From Polaromonas sp. (lineage in GTDB: Bacteria; Pseudomonadota; Gammaproteobacteria; Burkholderiales; Burkholderiaceae_C), in assembly GCF_030682935.1 (NCBI RefSeq), contig NZ_JAUXNA010000400.1, positions 1-40,795 of the forward strand: DNA of 40,795 nucleotides. The letters run 5' to 3'. Shown piece by piece: positions 9,099 to 17,877 of the stretch. Numbering within the stretch: the first letter of the stretch is position 1; each line of letters opens with the position of its first letter. Below the pieces are notes generated by a model, which was not told the origin of the DNA, ran no database searches, and saw only the letters and a list, made by a program, of their open reading frames with translations. The position numbers were made by a program, and so were the translations under genes.

Positions 9099-9187
9099 GC
9101 TTCGAGTTTAGCCTTTAGTCGGGCCGTTCATGACCTTATTGCTCCCCGCGCGGAGCCCCCTTTCACGTTTTCCTCCGGACCCTATTG

Positions 9188-10546
9188 ATGGCTACAGCCC
9201 TTACTGACAAGTTATCCCGCCTCGTCAAGGAAATGCGCGGCCAGGCCCGCATTACCGAATCCAATGTGCAGGACATGCTGCGCGAGGTGCGCTTGGCGCT
9301 GCTGGATGCCGACGTGGCCCTGCCCGTGGTGCGCGACTTCATCGCCCGCGTCAAGGAAAAAGCGCTCGGCCAGGAGGTAATGGGCTCGCTCTCGCCCGGC
9401 CAGGCCCTGGTCGGCATTGTCAACCGCGAACTGGCGGCCACGATGGGCGAGGGCGTCAGCGACATCAACCTGGCGGCGCAACCGCCGGCGGTGATTTTGA
9501 TGGCCGGCCTGCAGGGTGCGGGTAAAACCACGACCACCGCCAAGCTGGCCAAGCACCTGATTGAAAAACGCAAGAAAAAAGTGCTGACGGTGTCCGGCGA
9601 CGTGTACCGGCCGGCCGCGATTGAGCAGCTCAAGGTGGTCACGCAGCAGGCGGGGGCTGAATGGTTCCCCAGCACGCCGGATCAAAAGCCGGTCGACATT
9701 GCCCGGGCCGCCATCGACTATGCCCGCAAGCACTTTTTTGACGTGCTGCTGGTTGACACGGCTGGCCGCCTCGCCATTGACGAAGCCTTGATGAATGAGA
9801 TCAAGGAGCTGCACGCGGTGCTCAACCCGGTCGAGACCCTGTTTGTGGTCGATGCCATGCAGGGCCAGGATGCCGTCAACACGGCCAAGGCCTTTAAGGA
9901 CGCGCTGCCGCTGACCGGCATTATTTTGACCAAGACCGACGGCGACTCGCGCGGTGGCGCCGCCCTCAGCGTGCGGCAGATTACCGGCGCACCGATCAAG
10001 TTCGCCGGCACCAGTGAAAAACTCGACGGCCTGGAAGTGTTTGACGCCGAGCGTCATGCCGGCCGCATCCTGGGCATGGGCGACATCGTCGCCCTGGTCG
10101 AGCAGGTGGCTGCCGGGGTCGACATGGCGGCCGCGCAAAAGCTGGCGGCCAAAATCAAGTCCGGCGACGGCTTTGATCTCAATGATTTCCTGAGCCAGCT
10201 CCAGCAGATGAAAAACATGGGCGGCCTGTCCAGCCTGCTCGACAAGCTGCCCGCGCAGATGGCGGCCAAGGCCGGATCGATTGACATGGACAAGGCCGAA
10301 AAAGACATCAAGCGCAAGGAAGGCATCATCCAGAGCATGACGCCGCTGGAGCGCCGCAAGCCCGAACTGATCAAGGCGACGCGCAAACGGCGCATTGCGG
10401 CGGGCTCAGGCGTGCACGTTCAGGAAGTCAACCGCCTGCTCAAGGAGTTTGAGCAAATGCAGGCCATGATGAAAAAGATGAAGGGCAGCGGCATGATGAA
10501 GATGATGAAGCGCATGGGCGGCATGAAGGGCATGCCGAAGTTCTGA
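9188..10546 (+). CDS. ffh: Signal recognition particle protein Ffh (SRP54)
   Basis: The 452-residue GTPase of the signal recognition particle binds 4.5S RNA and hydrophobic signal sequences and delivers ribosomes to FtsY. The N domain (1-90) has the LLDADVAL helix signature, the NG domain has G1 GLQGAGKT at 107-114, then DTAGR, TKTDGD and the GTSEKLDGLE closing motif, and the M domain ends in a Met-rich tail (GGMKGMPKF). The ATG at 9188 is preferred to an in-frame TTG at 9185 because Ffh begins with ALTDKLSRLVK close to the N-terminus. The gene is single and divergent from ypjD (89 bp between starts). Confidence 0.97.
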   Translation: MATALTDKLSRLVKEMRGQARITESNVQDMLREVRLALLDADVALPVVRDFIARVKEKALGQEVMGSLSPGQALVGIVNRELAATMGEGVSDINLAAQPPAVILMAGLQGAGKTTTTAKLAKHLIEKRKKKVLTVSGDVYRPAAIEQLKVVTQQAGAEWFPSTPDQKPVDIARAAIDYARKHFFDVLLVDTAGRLAIDEALMNEIKELHAVLNPVETLFVVDAMQGQDAVNTAKAFKDALPLTGIILTKTDGDSRGGAALSVRQITGAPIKFAGTSEKLDGLEVFDAERHAGRILGMGDIVALVEQVAAGVDMAAAQKLAAKIKSGDGFDLNDFLSQLQQMKNMGGLSSLLDKLPAQMAAKAGSIDMDKAEKDIKRKEGIIQSMTPLERRKPELIKATRKRRIAAGSGVHVQEVNRLLKEFEQMQAMMKKMKGSGMMKMMKRMGGMKGMPKF

Positions 10547-10554
10547 AAAGCCAA

Positions 10555-10630
10555 TTTTTAGATAAAAACAGGCTCCAGCCCAATAGATTCGGGCTCAATC
10601 AGCTATCTTTTGGATAGCTGATTGAGCCCG
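10555..10630 (-). repeat. Intergenic two-hairpin repeat, copy 1
   Basis: Between the convergent ffh and opgH genes lies a copy of the repeat also seen near 19224, 30150 and 38631. In minus orientation it reads GATAGCT, then a GCCCG...GGGCT inner dyad, then GGAGCCTGTTTTT. This copy also contains a perfect 18-bp inverted repeat (10590-10607 with 10613-10630) around a 5-nt loop, which can serve as a bidirectional terminator for ffh and opgH even though no long T-run follows. Confidence 0.7.
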
Positions 10631-10655
10631 TTGGCATTTCAGGGGTAGTGGCCGT

Positions 10656-12644
10656 TCAGGCCGCTTTCAGCCTCGGCTTGGCCAGCTGGCTGGCATGCAG
10701 CCAGGCACGGCGCAGCACTGCGGGCGACCGGGTTTCTTCCGGGATCAACAGGTAGTTATTGGCGCGCATTGCGGTGCCTACCCCCACCTTGCTGGTCAGC
10801 ACCGTCATCGGAATCGACAGCAGCAGCGGCAGCCCGACGGGCAGCAGCCAGACCAGCGCGCTGGCGTCGATCATCGCAATGCCGGCAGCCAGCGCCACGA
10901 TCACGCCGCTCATGGGGGCAAGCTGCTGCAGCGCATGGCGCCATGGCACGGCAGCCGCTTCGCGGGGGGGCGATTTCCATTCCAGCTTCAGGCCGGTCAG
11001 CGCGATGACGACAAACAGCGAATGAGCCAGCATGCGGATGGGCGCCTGCAGCAGGGCAATCAGGGTTTCCAGCAGCGCGCTGCGCAGCAGGCTGGCAGTA
11101 CCGCCATAGGCTTGCTGCTGACGGTTGAGCAGCACGGCGGCGATGCCCAGAATGCGTGGCAAAAACAGCATGGAGAGCGTCCAGGCCCAGAGCGACACCA
11201 GCTCGCCGGGCAGCACGGCCCAGTCGCTCACCATCGGGGAGCCCGACAGCCACAGCGCCGTGCCCATCGTCATGAAGCAAAGCCACAGGGGCGCTGACAG
11301 GTAGGCCATGGCGCCGGTGGCAAACATGGAGCGGTGTACCGGATGAATGCCGGGCTCGGCAATCAGGCGCGAATTTTGCAGGTTGCCCTGGCACCAGCGG
11401 CGGTCGCGCTGCAGCTCGGCCAGCAGGTCGGGCGGCTGCTGCTCGTAGCTGCCCACCAGGTCGGCCACCAGCCAGACGTGGTAACCGGCGCGGCGCATCA
11501 GCGCGGCTTCGACAAAGTCGTGCGACATGATGCTGCCGGCCATGCCGCCCGTGCCCTCGATGCGCGCCAGTGCGCAGTGCTGCATGAAAGGCTCAATGCG
11601 GATGATGGCGTTGTGGCCCCAGTAGTGCGACTCGCCCATCTGCCAGAACTGCATGCCCAGCGTGAAGAGGCGGCCGGTCACGCGCGAGCCGAACTGCTGG
11701 GCCCTGGCGTGCAGCGTCACATGGCCGATGGCCTGGGTGGCGGTCTGGATGATGCCGGCTTTGGGGTTGGCTTCCATCAGCTTGACCATGGACACCAGGC
11801 AGTCGCCGCTCATCACGCTGTCGGCATCGAGCACCACCATGTAGCGGTAGTCCTTGCCCCAGCGGCGGCAGAAGTCGGCCACGTTGCCGGCCTTGCGGTC
11901 GGTGCGGCGTGTGCGCAGGCGGTAATAGACCTCGATTTGCGGCTGGTCCGGCTGGCTGACCAGCTGGGCGCGCAGGTCTTCCCAGGCAGCGCGCTCGGCC
12001 TGGATGATGGCCGGATTGTGGCTGTCGGACAGCACGAACACGTCGAAATTCTGCACATGACCGCTCAGGGCGACGGATTCGCAGGTGGCGCGCAGACCGG
12101 CAAACACGGTGCGCACATCTTCGTTGCAGATCGGCATGATGATGGCGGTGCGCGTGGATTTGTCGAGTGCGTGGTGCTGGACCTTTTTGGCCGACAGGGT
12201 GTGGGCATCGCCGAAAAGCGTGACGTAAAAACCCATCATCGCCGTCATGAAACCCGTCACCACCCAGGCCGACAGCAGGGCAAACAGGGTCAGCTGGCCG
12301 TATTGCAGCCAGGCGTTGTCGTAGAGGGGCTGCATGTCTGCGAACAAACTGGTGGCCAGCACCGTGCTGACCACGGTCAGCAGCATGAAAACGGCCCGGC
12401 GGCGTTTGGCGGCCTGCTGCCAGGGCTCCAGCGCTTCTGAATGCGTGCTTTTCGGTGCTGCCGATCCGCCAAGTCCAAGTCCAAGGACGGGCAGCAGGGC
12501 GGCCGTTCCCAGGCTGTTCCAGAAGCCGCGCCACGGACGCGGCGCCATGGAGCCGCGGTTCACGGGCGGCGCCGTGACCGCATTGGGATGCCGTTCTTCG
12601 CGCAAGGGGCTGCGTGGTGTCAGGGTGTGATCAGGTTGGTCCAT
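10656..12644 (-). CDS. opgH: Glucans biosynthesis glucosyltransferase H
   Basis: The inner-membrane GT2 enzyme, 662 residues, uses UDP-glucose to make and export the beta-1,2-linked backbone of osmoregulated periplasmic glucans. Seen features: a pair of N-terminal membrane helices (about 90-140), the glycosyltransferase core with ICNEDVRTVFAGLRA, the Asp motif VLDADSVMSGD, the acceptor-site segment EGTGGMAGSIMSHDFVEAA and the QRDRRWCQGN (QxxRW) motif, then four to six C-terminal helices. It lacks the long N-terminal regulatory part of E. coli OpgH. The ATG at 12644 lies inside opgG (25-bp overlap), so translation is probably coupled. Confidence 0.93.
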   Translation of the reverse strand: MDQPDHTLTPRSPLREERHPNAVTAPPVNRGSMAPRPWRGFWNSLGTAALLPVLGLGLGGSAAPKSTHSEALEPWQQAAKRRRAVFMLLTVVSTVLATSLFADMQPLYDNAWLQYGQLTLFALLSAWVVTGFMTAMMGFYVTLFGDAHTLSAKKVQHHALDKSTRTAIIMPICNEDVRTVFAGLRATCESVALSGHVQNFDVFVLSDSHNPAIIQAERAAWEDLRAQLVSQPDQPQIEVYYRLRTRRTDRKAGNVADFCRRWGKDYRYMVVLDADSVMSGDCLVSMVKLMEANPKAGIIQTATQAIGHVTLHARAQQFGSRVTGRLFTLGMQFWQMGESHYWGHNAIIRIEPFMQHCALARIEGTGGMAGSIMSHDFVEAALMRRAGYHVWLVADLVGSYEQQPPDLLAELQRDRRWCQGNLQNSRLIAEPGIHPVHRSMFATGAMAYLSAPLWLCFMTMGTALWLSGSPMVSDWAVLPGELVSLWAWTLSMLFLPRILGIAAVLLNRQQQAYGGTASLLRSALLETLIALLQAPIRMLAHSLFVVIALTGLKLEWKSPPREAAAVPWRHALQQLAPMSGVIVALAAGIAMIDASALVWLLPVGLPLLLSIPMTVLTSKVGVGTAMRANNYLLIPEETRSPAVLRRAWLHASQLAKPRLKAA

Positions 12645-14197
12645 GTTTCGGTCAGGGTGTTGGTGTTGTGTTGCAGGAAGGCGCGCAGCTCAATGGGCTG
12701 GGCCGGCTGGTCAGAAGGGAGGCGCTGAACGCGCAGCGTCATGCGCCAGGCGCCGGTCGCGGGATTTTTGTAGGCCAGGCTTTCCAGCACGCGGGCGTTG
12801 GCGCTGGCCGTCGTGACGGCCTTGACGGCGGCATCTTCCGGCAGGGCGTCCAGGGCAGGACCGGCAAAGTCGATGACAAACTGGATCTGCTGCCCTTGCG
12901 CGTCGGCGCTGTGCTTGGAGTAGCCGGTGCCGCGGCGCGATTGCGTGACCCAGCCGTTGGGCGGCAATTGCTGGTTTTTGCCCTGCCAGGCAATCTGATA
13001 GGCAATGTCGATCGACTGGCCGGGCGCCGGAATTTTTTCGGGCACCCAATAAGCGGCGACGTTGTCGTGGGTTTCGTCGGGCGTGGCGAACTGCAGCAGT
13101 TCCACTTTGCCGGCACCCCAGTCACCCACGGGCGTGACCCAGGCGCTGGGCCGGAGTTCGTAGCGCGCTTCGGTATCTTCGTAGTTGTGGAAGGCCCGGT
13201 CGCGCTGCATCAGGCCAAAGCCCTTCAGGCTTTTCATGCTGAACGAGGTGACCAGCTTGGAGGCCGGATTTTGCAGCGGGCGCCAGAGCCATTCACCGTC
13301 ACCGGTGGCCACCATCAGGCCGTCCGAGTCGTGGACTTCGGGGCGAAAGTCGCCGGGCCGGGGCTGGTTTTCGCCAAAGAAAAACATGCTGGTCAGCGGC
13401 GCCAGTCCCAGCGTGGCCACGGGCTTGTCGGTTGGACGCATGAAGATGCGGGCCTGCACTTCCGTGACGGTCTGCTCGCCCGGCTTGATATTGAAGCGGT
13501 AAGCACCTGTCATGCGCTCCGAATCCATCAAGGCAAAAATGGTCAGCGGGCCGCCCTCGGCGCCTGGCTTTTCGAGCCAGAAGTCGGTGAAGCGCGGAAA
13601 CTCTTCCTTGGCCGGACCGGCCGTGTCCACGGCCAAGCCGCGTGCCGACAAGCCATAGCGCTGGCCGGCGCCTAGCGCCCGGAAGTAGCTGGCACCGGAA
13701 AACACGATCAACTCGTCCTTGTAGGTGGGCGAGTTCAGGTTGCTGAAAGCGCGGACACCGCCGTAGCCCAGATCACCCCAGCTTTTGGGCGACAGCTTGT
13801 TTTTGCCAAAGTTGAAGCTGGCCGGGTCATAGGGCACGCGCTTGACGTCAGCAGATGTGATTTCATGGACGCGAACCGAGTCGCCCTGACGGCCAACGTG
13901 GAAAAAATTGGCTTCGTAGGGAAGTTTGTCGGCGCGCCACAGCGTGCTTTCCGGTTTAAAGCGGATGTCGCGGTAGTCGTCGTATTCCATTTTGGCCAAC
14001 TCGGCCGGAACGGCATGCGACGCTTCCTTGACAGGGGTTTTGGCACGCTGGCTGGCGAGTGTGGCGACATCATCCAGACTCCAGGCGTGGGCCTGGGCGG
14101 CGGTCAGCGCCAGTGCGCCTGCGCAGGCCAGGGCGGCGAAACGCGCTCGCGGCGCGAATCCGCTGAGGCGTTTTGAAAGACGAAAAAAGGCTTGCAT
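12620..14197 (-). CDS. opgG: Glucans biosynthesis protein G, periplasmic
   Basis: OpgG, 525 residues, is the periplasmic partner needed to complete osmoregulated periplasmic glucans. A signal peptide is clear: basic start (RLSKRLSGFAPRAR), hydrophobic core (ALACAGALALTAA) and cleavage after AHA near residue 38. The mature part shows MdoG-family blocks such as YDDYRDIRFKPESTLWR, YFRALGAGQRYGLSARGLAV, FPRFTDFWLEKPGAEG and FMRPTDKPVATLGLAPLTSM. It is first in the opgG-opgH operon; the 202-bp upstream gap carries the interleaved repeats listed separately. An OpgD paralogue would look similar, but linkage with opgH favours OpgG. Confidence 0.92.
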   Translation of the reverse strand: MQAFFRLSKRLSGFAPRARFAALACAGALALTAAQAHAWSLDDVATLASQRAKTPVKEASHAVPAELAKMEYDDYRDIRFKPESTLWRADKLPYEANFFHVGRQGDSVRVHEITSADVKRVPYDPASFNFGKNKLSPKSWGDLGYGGVRAFSNLNSPTYKDELIVFSGASYFRALGAGQRYGLSARGLAVDTAGPAKEEFPRFTDFWLEKPGAEGGPLTIFALMDSERMTGAYRFNIKPGEQTVTEVQARIFMRPTDKPVATLGLAPLTSMFFFGENQPRPGDFRPEVHDSDGLMVATGDGEWLWRPLQNPASKLVTSFSMKSLKGFGLMQRDRAFHNYEDTEARYELRPSAWVTPVGDWGAGKVELLQFATPDETHDNVAAYWVPEKIPAPGQSIDIAYQIAWQGKNQQLPPNGWVTQSRRGTGYSKHSADAQGQQIQFVIDFAGPALDALPEDAAVKAVTTASANARVLESLAYKNPATGAWRMTLRVQRLPSDQPAQPIELRAFLQHNTNTLTETWTNLITP

Positions 14198-14226
14198 GGC
14201 ATCACTAGGGCAAACCCTGTGCCAGC

Positions 14227-14399
14227 TTGAAAAAACCTTTTTAAATCATAGGCTTGGAAGCGATGCGGAATTTTTCATCGGTGAAACCCGGGGAAAATGG
14301 GCAAAACCCCTGGGTTTTGTCGCCAGACAGCGACAGAATTTCCACCCAGGTTGAAAAGTCCTTTTAAATCAAGGGCTTACCTTGTCGCCTGAGAGCGAC
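14227..14399. repeat. Interleaved direct repeats and palindromes upstream of opgG
   Basis: Two units alternate here. Unit A is at 14227-14255 and 14351-14378, sharing TTGAAAA, then TTTTAAATCA and GGCTT. Unit B is the palindrome GTCGC-N6-GCGAC at 14319-14334 and 14384-14399, the second touching the glrR stop codon. The order is A, 62 bp, B, 16 bp, A', 5 bp, B'. The pattern suggests a tandem duplication of an A-B module, or operator sites for the opgG promoter. It is not a known box to me. Confidence 0.6.
14284..14317. terminator. Possible hairpin terminator after glrR
   Basis: AAACCCGGGG (14284-14293) pairs with CCCC-T-GGGTTT (14307-14317), giving a 10-bp stem with one bulged T around a 13-nt A-rich loop. 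It lies between the glrR stop and the opgG start on the minus strand. There is no clear T-tract on the minus strand, so termination is only a suggestion. Confidence 0.35.
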
Positions 14400-15782
14400 T
14401 CAAGAAGCCGGCAGCGGGGCGCTGTCGGGCTTGAAGTGCCCGGGCGTCAAACCGTGTTTTTGCATCAGGCGGTAAAACTCGGTCCGGTTGCGGTCGGCCA
14501 GCCGGGCGGCGTCGGCCACATTGCCATCCGTCAGTTTGAGCAGGCCGACCAGGTAGTCGCGCTCAAACCGCTGTTTGGCCTCGGCAAAGGTCAGTACCTG
14601 CACGGTGGGCGAGCGCAGGGCGCGCTGCACCAGCGTCAGCGGTATCAGCGGCGTGGTCGACAGGGCGCAGACCTGCTCCACCACGTTGTAGAGCTGGCGC
14701 ACATTGCCCGGCCAGGCGGCCGTGGTCAGGGCTTTGAGCGCTTCCGGGGCAAAGCCGCTCAGGCGCTTGTCGTATTTTTTGGCCAACTGGTGCAGGAAAT
14801 GGTTGGCCAGCAGGGGAATGTCCTCGCGGCGTTCCGATAGCGGCGGCAGGGTCAGTGTCACCACATTGAGCCTGTAGTACAGATCAGCCCGGAATTCGCC
14901 CGCAGCCATGGCCGCATCCAGGTCGCGGTGGGTGGCCGAGATGATGCGCACATCGACCGGAATCGACTGGCTGGCGCCGACTGGCCGGACTTCGCGCTCC
15001 TGCAGCACCCGCAGCAGCTTGACCTGCAGCGCGGGCGGCATGTCGCCGATCTCGTCGAGCAGCAGCGTGCCGCCGTCGGCGGCCTGAAACAGTCCTTTGT
15101 GGCTGCTCACCGCGTCGGTGAAGGCGCCCTTGACATGGCCAAACAGTTCCGATTCGAGCAGGGCCTCGGGAATGGCGCCGCAGTTCACCGCAATGAAAGG
15201 TTTGTTCGCTCGTGCGCTGGCCTGGTGAATCGCCTGGGCCAGCAGCTCCTTGCCGGTGCCGCTTTCGCCGCGCAGCAGCACGCTGGCGTCCGAGCGCGCC
15301 ACCATCTGCGCTTCGGCCAAGGCCTCGGCCATGCGGCTGGAGCGGCTGATGATGCGCGTTTGCCAGGCCTGCGGGCTGCCCCGTTGGGCCGAATGGGCGG
15401 GCGCGCTCAGCTGCAGCGCCTGCGCAATTTTCTCGAGCAGGCCTTTGCCGTCAAAAGGCTTGGTCAGGTAGGTGAAAACGCCGCGCTCGGTCGCTTCCAC
15501 CGCATCGGGAATGGTGCCGTGCGCGGTCAGCAAAATAACCGGCAGCGAAGGGTGCTGGGCGCGAATGTCATCAAACAGCGCCAGGCCGTCCTTGCCGGGC
15601 AGCCGCACATCGCTCAGCACCAGCTGGGGCCGCTCGATGTGCAGCTGGGTCAGCGCCGCTTCGGCCGAGCTGACCGCCGTGACGCGGTAGCCCGCCGCCG
15701 CGAGCCGCATGGTGAGCAGGCGCAGCATGTCGGCGTCGTCATCCACCACCAGCAGATGGGGCGGTGAGGTGGAGGCGGTCAT
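14400..15782 (-). CDS. glrR: Sigma-54-dependent response regulator GlrR/QseF type
   Basis: A 460-residue NtrC-type regulator. The receiver has acidic residues DDD near 14-16, phospho-acceptor D58 (LVLSDVRLPGKDG) and the Lys in YLTKPFDGKG. The AAA+ domain has Walker A GESGTGKE at 171-178, a GAFTDA loop at 218-223 in place of GAFTGA, Walker B GTLLLDEIGD near 237-246, and RADLYYRLNVV. A C-terminal helix-turn-helix segment (DGNVADAARLADRNRTEFYR) is very close to that of E. coli GlrR. In enterobacteria the GlrK-GlrR pair activates sigma-54 promoters for sRNA GlmY and rpoE; the target here is unknown. The start overlaps the lipoprotein gene by 4 bp (ATGA). Confidence 0.88.
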   Translation of the reverse strand: MTASTSPPHLLVVDDDADMLRLLTMRLAAAGYRVTAVSSAEAALTQLHIERPQLVLSDVRLPGKDGLALFDDIRAQHPSLPVILLTAHGTIPDAVEATERGVFTYLTKPFDGKGLLEKIAQALQLSAPAHSAQRGSPQAWQTRIISRSSRMAEALAEAQMVARSDASVLLRGESGTGKELLAQAIHQASARANKPFIAVNCGAIPEALLESELFGHVKGAFTDAVSSHKGLFQAADGGTLLLDEIGDMPPALQVKLLRVLQEREVRPVGASQSIPVDVRIISATHRDLDAAMAAGEFRADLYYRLNVVTLTLPPLSERREDIPLLANHFLHQLAKKYDKRLSGFAPEALKALTTAAWPGNVRQLYNVVEQVCALSTTPLIPLTLVQRALRSPTVQVLTFAEAKQRFERDYLVGLLKLTDGNVADAARLADRNRTEFYRLMQKHGLTPGHFKPDSAPLPAS

Positions 15783-16441
15783 GGGGCGGGGGGGCGGCGC
15801 CGGGCGGGCGTCGCAGGCGCAGCAGGGCGGCTGGTCAGGCTACGCTCAATCGCCTTGAGCGCCTCCAGCCGTTCGTTGCTCTGGTCCAGCTTGCGCTGCA
15901 GTTCGCGTACTTGCTGGGTCTGCTTTTCAAGCTGTTCTTCGAGCCGGCGCTGCTCGCCATAACGCGCGGCCAGCAGGCGGGCCAGCGGCTGCAGGGGCTG
16001 GGCCTCCGCGCTGGCATTGCCGAGCACGCGTGCCAGCAGTTCCTGGGCGCGAATCAGCTCCGGAAGCTGGCGCAGCTGGCTCAATGCGAGTGCCAGCTGA
16101 AGCTGCGCGGCAGGGCTGGATAGCTCGCCGAGGCGCGCCACCTCCGGACCCAGCGCCGCAGGCGGCATCAGGCGCAGCCGGTCCGCATAGGCCAGCATGC
16201 CCAGCGCGGCGTCGGGCACGGACGCATCCGCTGCACGGGCTGGCGCTGCAGGCGGAGCATCGTGGTCGCGGGGGCGTACGGTGTCATTGGCGGCAGAGGG
16301 CGAGGGCGTCGCCATGCCGCCCGTTGTGACTTCGGCGCCGTGGCCTGGCGGCCCGCTGCTGCAGCCCGCCAGCACAACCAAGGCCACCGACGCCATCAGG
16401 CAGCAGGTGCGGGGCGAGAAAAATTCAGTTTTTAAAAACAT
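15779..16441 (-). CDS. Outer-membrane lipoprotein between glrK and glrR (QseG/YfhG position)
   Basis: A 220-residue predicted lipoprotein: a hydrophobic leader (CLMASVALVVLAGC) ends in a lipobox with Cys at about 26, followed by a low-complexity Pro/Ser/Ala linker and a helical C-terminal part (ALALSQLRQLPELIRAQELL, then a Glu/Gln-rich coiled coil about 160-200) and a Pro/Arg/Ala-rich tail. It occupies the place of enterobacterial YfhG/QseG, the lipoprotein that controls the GlrK/QseE kinase from the outer membrane; sequence similarity looks low, so the equivalence rests on position, length and architecture. It overlaps glrK by 17 bp and glrR by 4 bp. Confidence 0.8.
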   Translation of the reverse strand: MFLKTEFFSPRTCCLMASVALVVLAGCSSGPPGHGAEVTTGGMATPSPSAANDTVRPRDHDAPPAAPARAADASVPDAALGMLAYADRLRLMPPAALGPEVARLGELSSPAAQLQLALALSQLRQLPELIRAQELLARVLGNASAEAQPLQPLARLLAARYGEQRRLEEQLEKQTQQVRELQRKLDQSNERLEALKAIERSLTSRPAAPATPARRRPPAP

Positions 16442-17846
16442 GGGGAAGCTCTATCCTGAAGTGTGCACCAGGTTGGTCTGGCAGCAACACGATGCGCCCG
16501 CCGTGCGCGGCAATGTATTCGTGCACGATGGACAACCCGATGCCGCTGCCGCGCACCCCATCGGCGGGCTGGCGCTCGCCCCGGTAAAAGGGCTCGAAAA
16601 TCCGTTCGCGGTCAGCCAGCGCCACGCCGCTGCCCTGGTCGTGAATGTCGATGCGCGCCAGGCCTGGCAGCCGGCTCAGCTCCAGCCGGATCAGGCCCTG
16701 GAGTGGTGAATAGCGGATGGCGTTGGACAGCAGGTTGGCCAGCGCGGTGCCGATTTTTTCCGGGTCCACTTCCATGTTGAGCGGTTCGCCGACGACGCTG
16801 ACCGACAGGTCGCGAGCGCGCCATTGCAGCCGCTGTGCGTCGACCTGTTCTTCCATGAGCTGCAGCAGGTCGACCGTCTGGCGGTGCAGCTGGCGCGCCT
16901 CAAAGGCCGCCGTGTTGAAGCGCAGCAGGTCTTCAATCTGGCCCTGCAAGACGCCGGTGTTGTGCCTGAGGATTTGCGCAATTTCGCGCTGGTCGTGGCT
17001 CAGGGGGCCGGCCACGCCATCTTCCAGCAGCGACACGCCTTCGCGCAGTGACGCCAGCGGCGTCTTGAGCTCGTGCGAGATGTGGCGCAGAAATCGCGAC
17101 TTGTCGGCGTCCAGCTCGACCAGCCGCAGGCGCAGCCAGTTCAGCCGCTGCCCGACCAGGGCCAGATCGGCCGGGCCCTGAATCGCAATCACCTGATCCA
17201 GCCGGTTTTCGCCCAGGCCCACAATGGCGTTTTCCAGGCGCTTGAGCGGCAGGGTGAACCAGACGCCGAACGCCAGCGCCATGGCCACGGCAAGCACGAT
17301 GGCCCAGGTCACCTGCTGCGCCAGACGCCTGCGGCTGGTTTCGAGCTTGCCTTCCAGCGCCTTGTTGCGCTGTTGGATGGCTTGCTGCACCTGCACCGCG
17401 ATAGCGGCATTGACGCCTTCCAGTTCGCGAAACTCTTGCGCCAGCTGGCGTTCGCGATCAAGTGCGGTATCGGGCGGGCCGCTCAGCAGGTTGCCGATGC
17501 TTTGCAGGTGAGTGTTCCACTGCCGCGCCCGGGCAGCGGGAATGCCGACTGCGGCCAGGCGGGCCACGATCTGTTTGGCCTCGCGGGCCTCATCGCCAAA
17601 GTTCCCCCTGAGAACGCGGTCATCGAGCACCACCGACTGTCGCGAGGTCCGCTCCATGGAGATACTGCGTTCGCTCAAGGACTGGGCTGCTTGGCTGAGT
17701 TCGAGCGCGTGGGCCGCGTTGTCGCGGCTTTGCAGCGTCAGGTCTTCCAGCGTGAACAGGGCGCGCAGCGACGCGGCGCCCAGCAGGGCGGCAATCAGCA
17801 AAAAGGCAATGACCAGAAGCTGCCGGAACGAAAATCGCTGCAGCAT
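16425..17846 (-). CDS. glrK: Sensor histidine kinase GlrK/QseE type
   Basis: A 473-residue two-helix membrane kinase. Helix 1 is near residues 9-30, a periplasmic helical sensor region follows, helix 2 is near 180-200, then HAMP and the H-box FLRHISHELKTPLASLREGV with H258. The ATPase domain shows the N-box NLLSNAIRYSP, DQGSGV and GSGIGLSIVHEY. Periplasmic and H-box features match the GlrK/QseE family, and the genes downstream are the lipoprotein and glrR, as in E. coli. ATG 17846 is used; an in-frame TTG at 17867 would add seven residues and neither has a strong Shine-Dalgarno sequence. It starts 31 bp after miaB. Confidence 0.88.
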   Translation of the reverse strand: MLQRFSFRQLLVIAFLLIAALLGAASLRALFTLEDLTLQSRDNAAHALELSQAAQSLSERSISMERTSRQSVVLDDRVLRGNFGDEAREAKQIVARLAAVGIPAARARQWNTHLQSIGNLLSGPPDTALDRERQLAQEFRELEGVNAAIAVQVQQAIQQRNKALEGKLETSRRRLAQQVTWAIVLAVAMALAFGVWFTLPLKRLENAIVGLGENRLDQVIAIQGPADLALVGQRLNWLRLRLVELDADKSRFLRHISHELKTPLASLREGVSLLEDGVAGPLSHDQREIAQILRHNTGVLQGQIEDLLRFNTAAFEARQLHRQTVDLLQLMEEQVDAQRLQWRARDLSVSVVGEPLNMEVDPEKIGTALANLLSNAIRYSPLQGLIRLELSRLPGLARIDIHDQGSGVALADRERIFEPFYRGERQPADGVRGSGIGLSIVHEYIAAHGGRIVLLPDQPGAHFRIELPHVFKN

Positions 17847-17877
17847 GGGCTTGGGGCGTTTGAGCAAGGAAGCGGGC

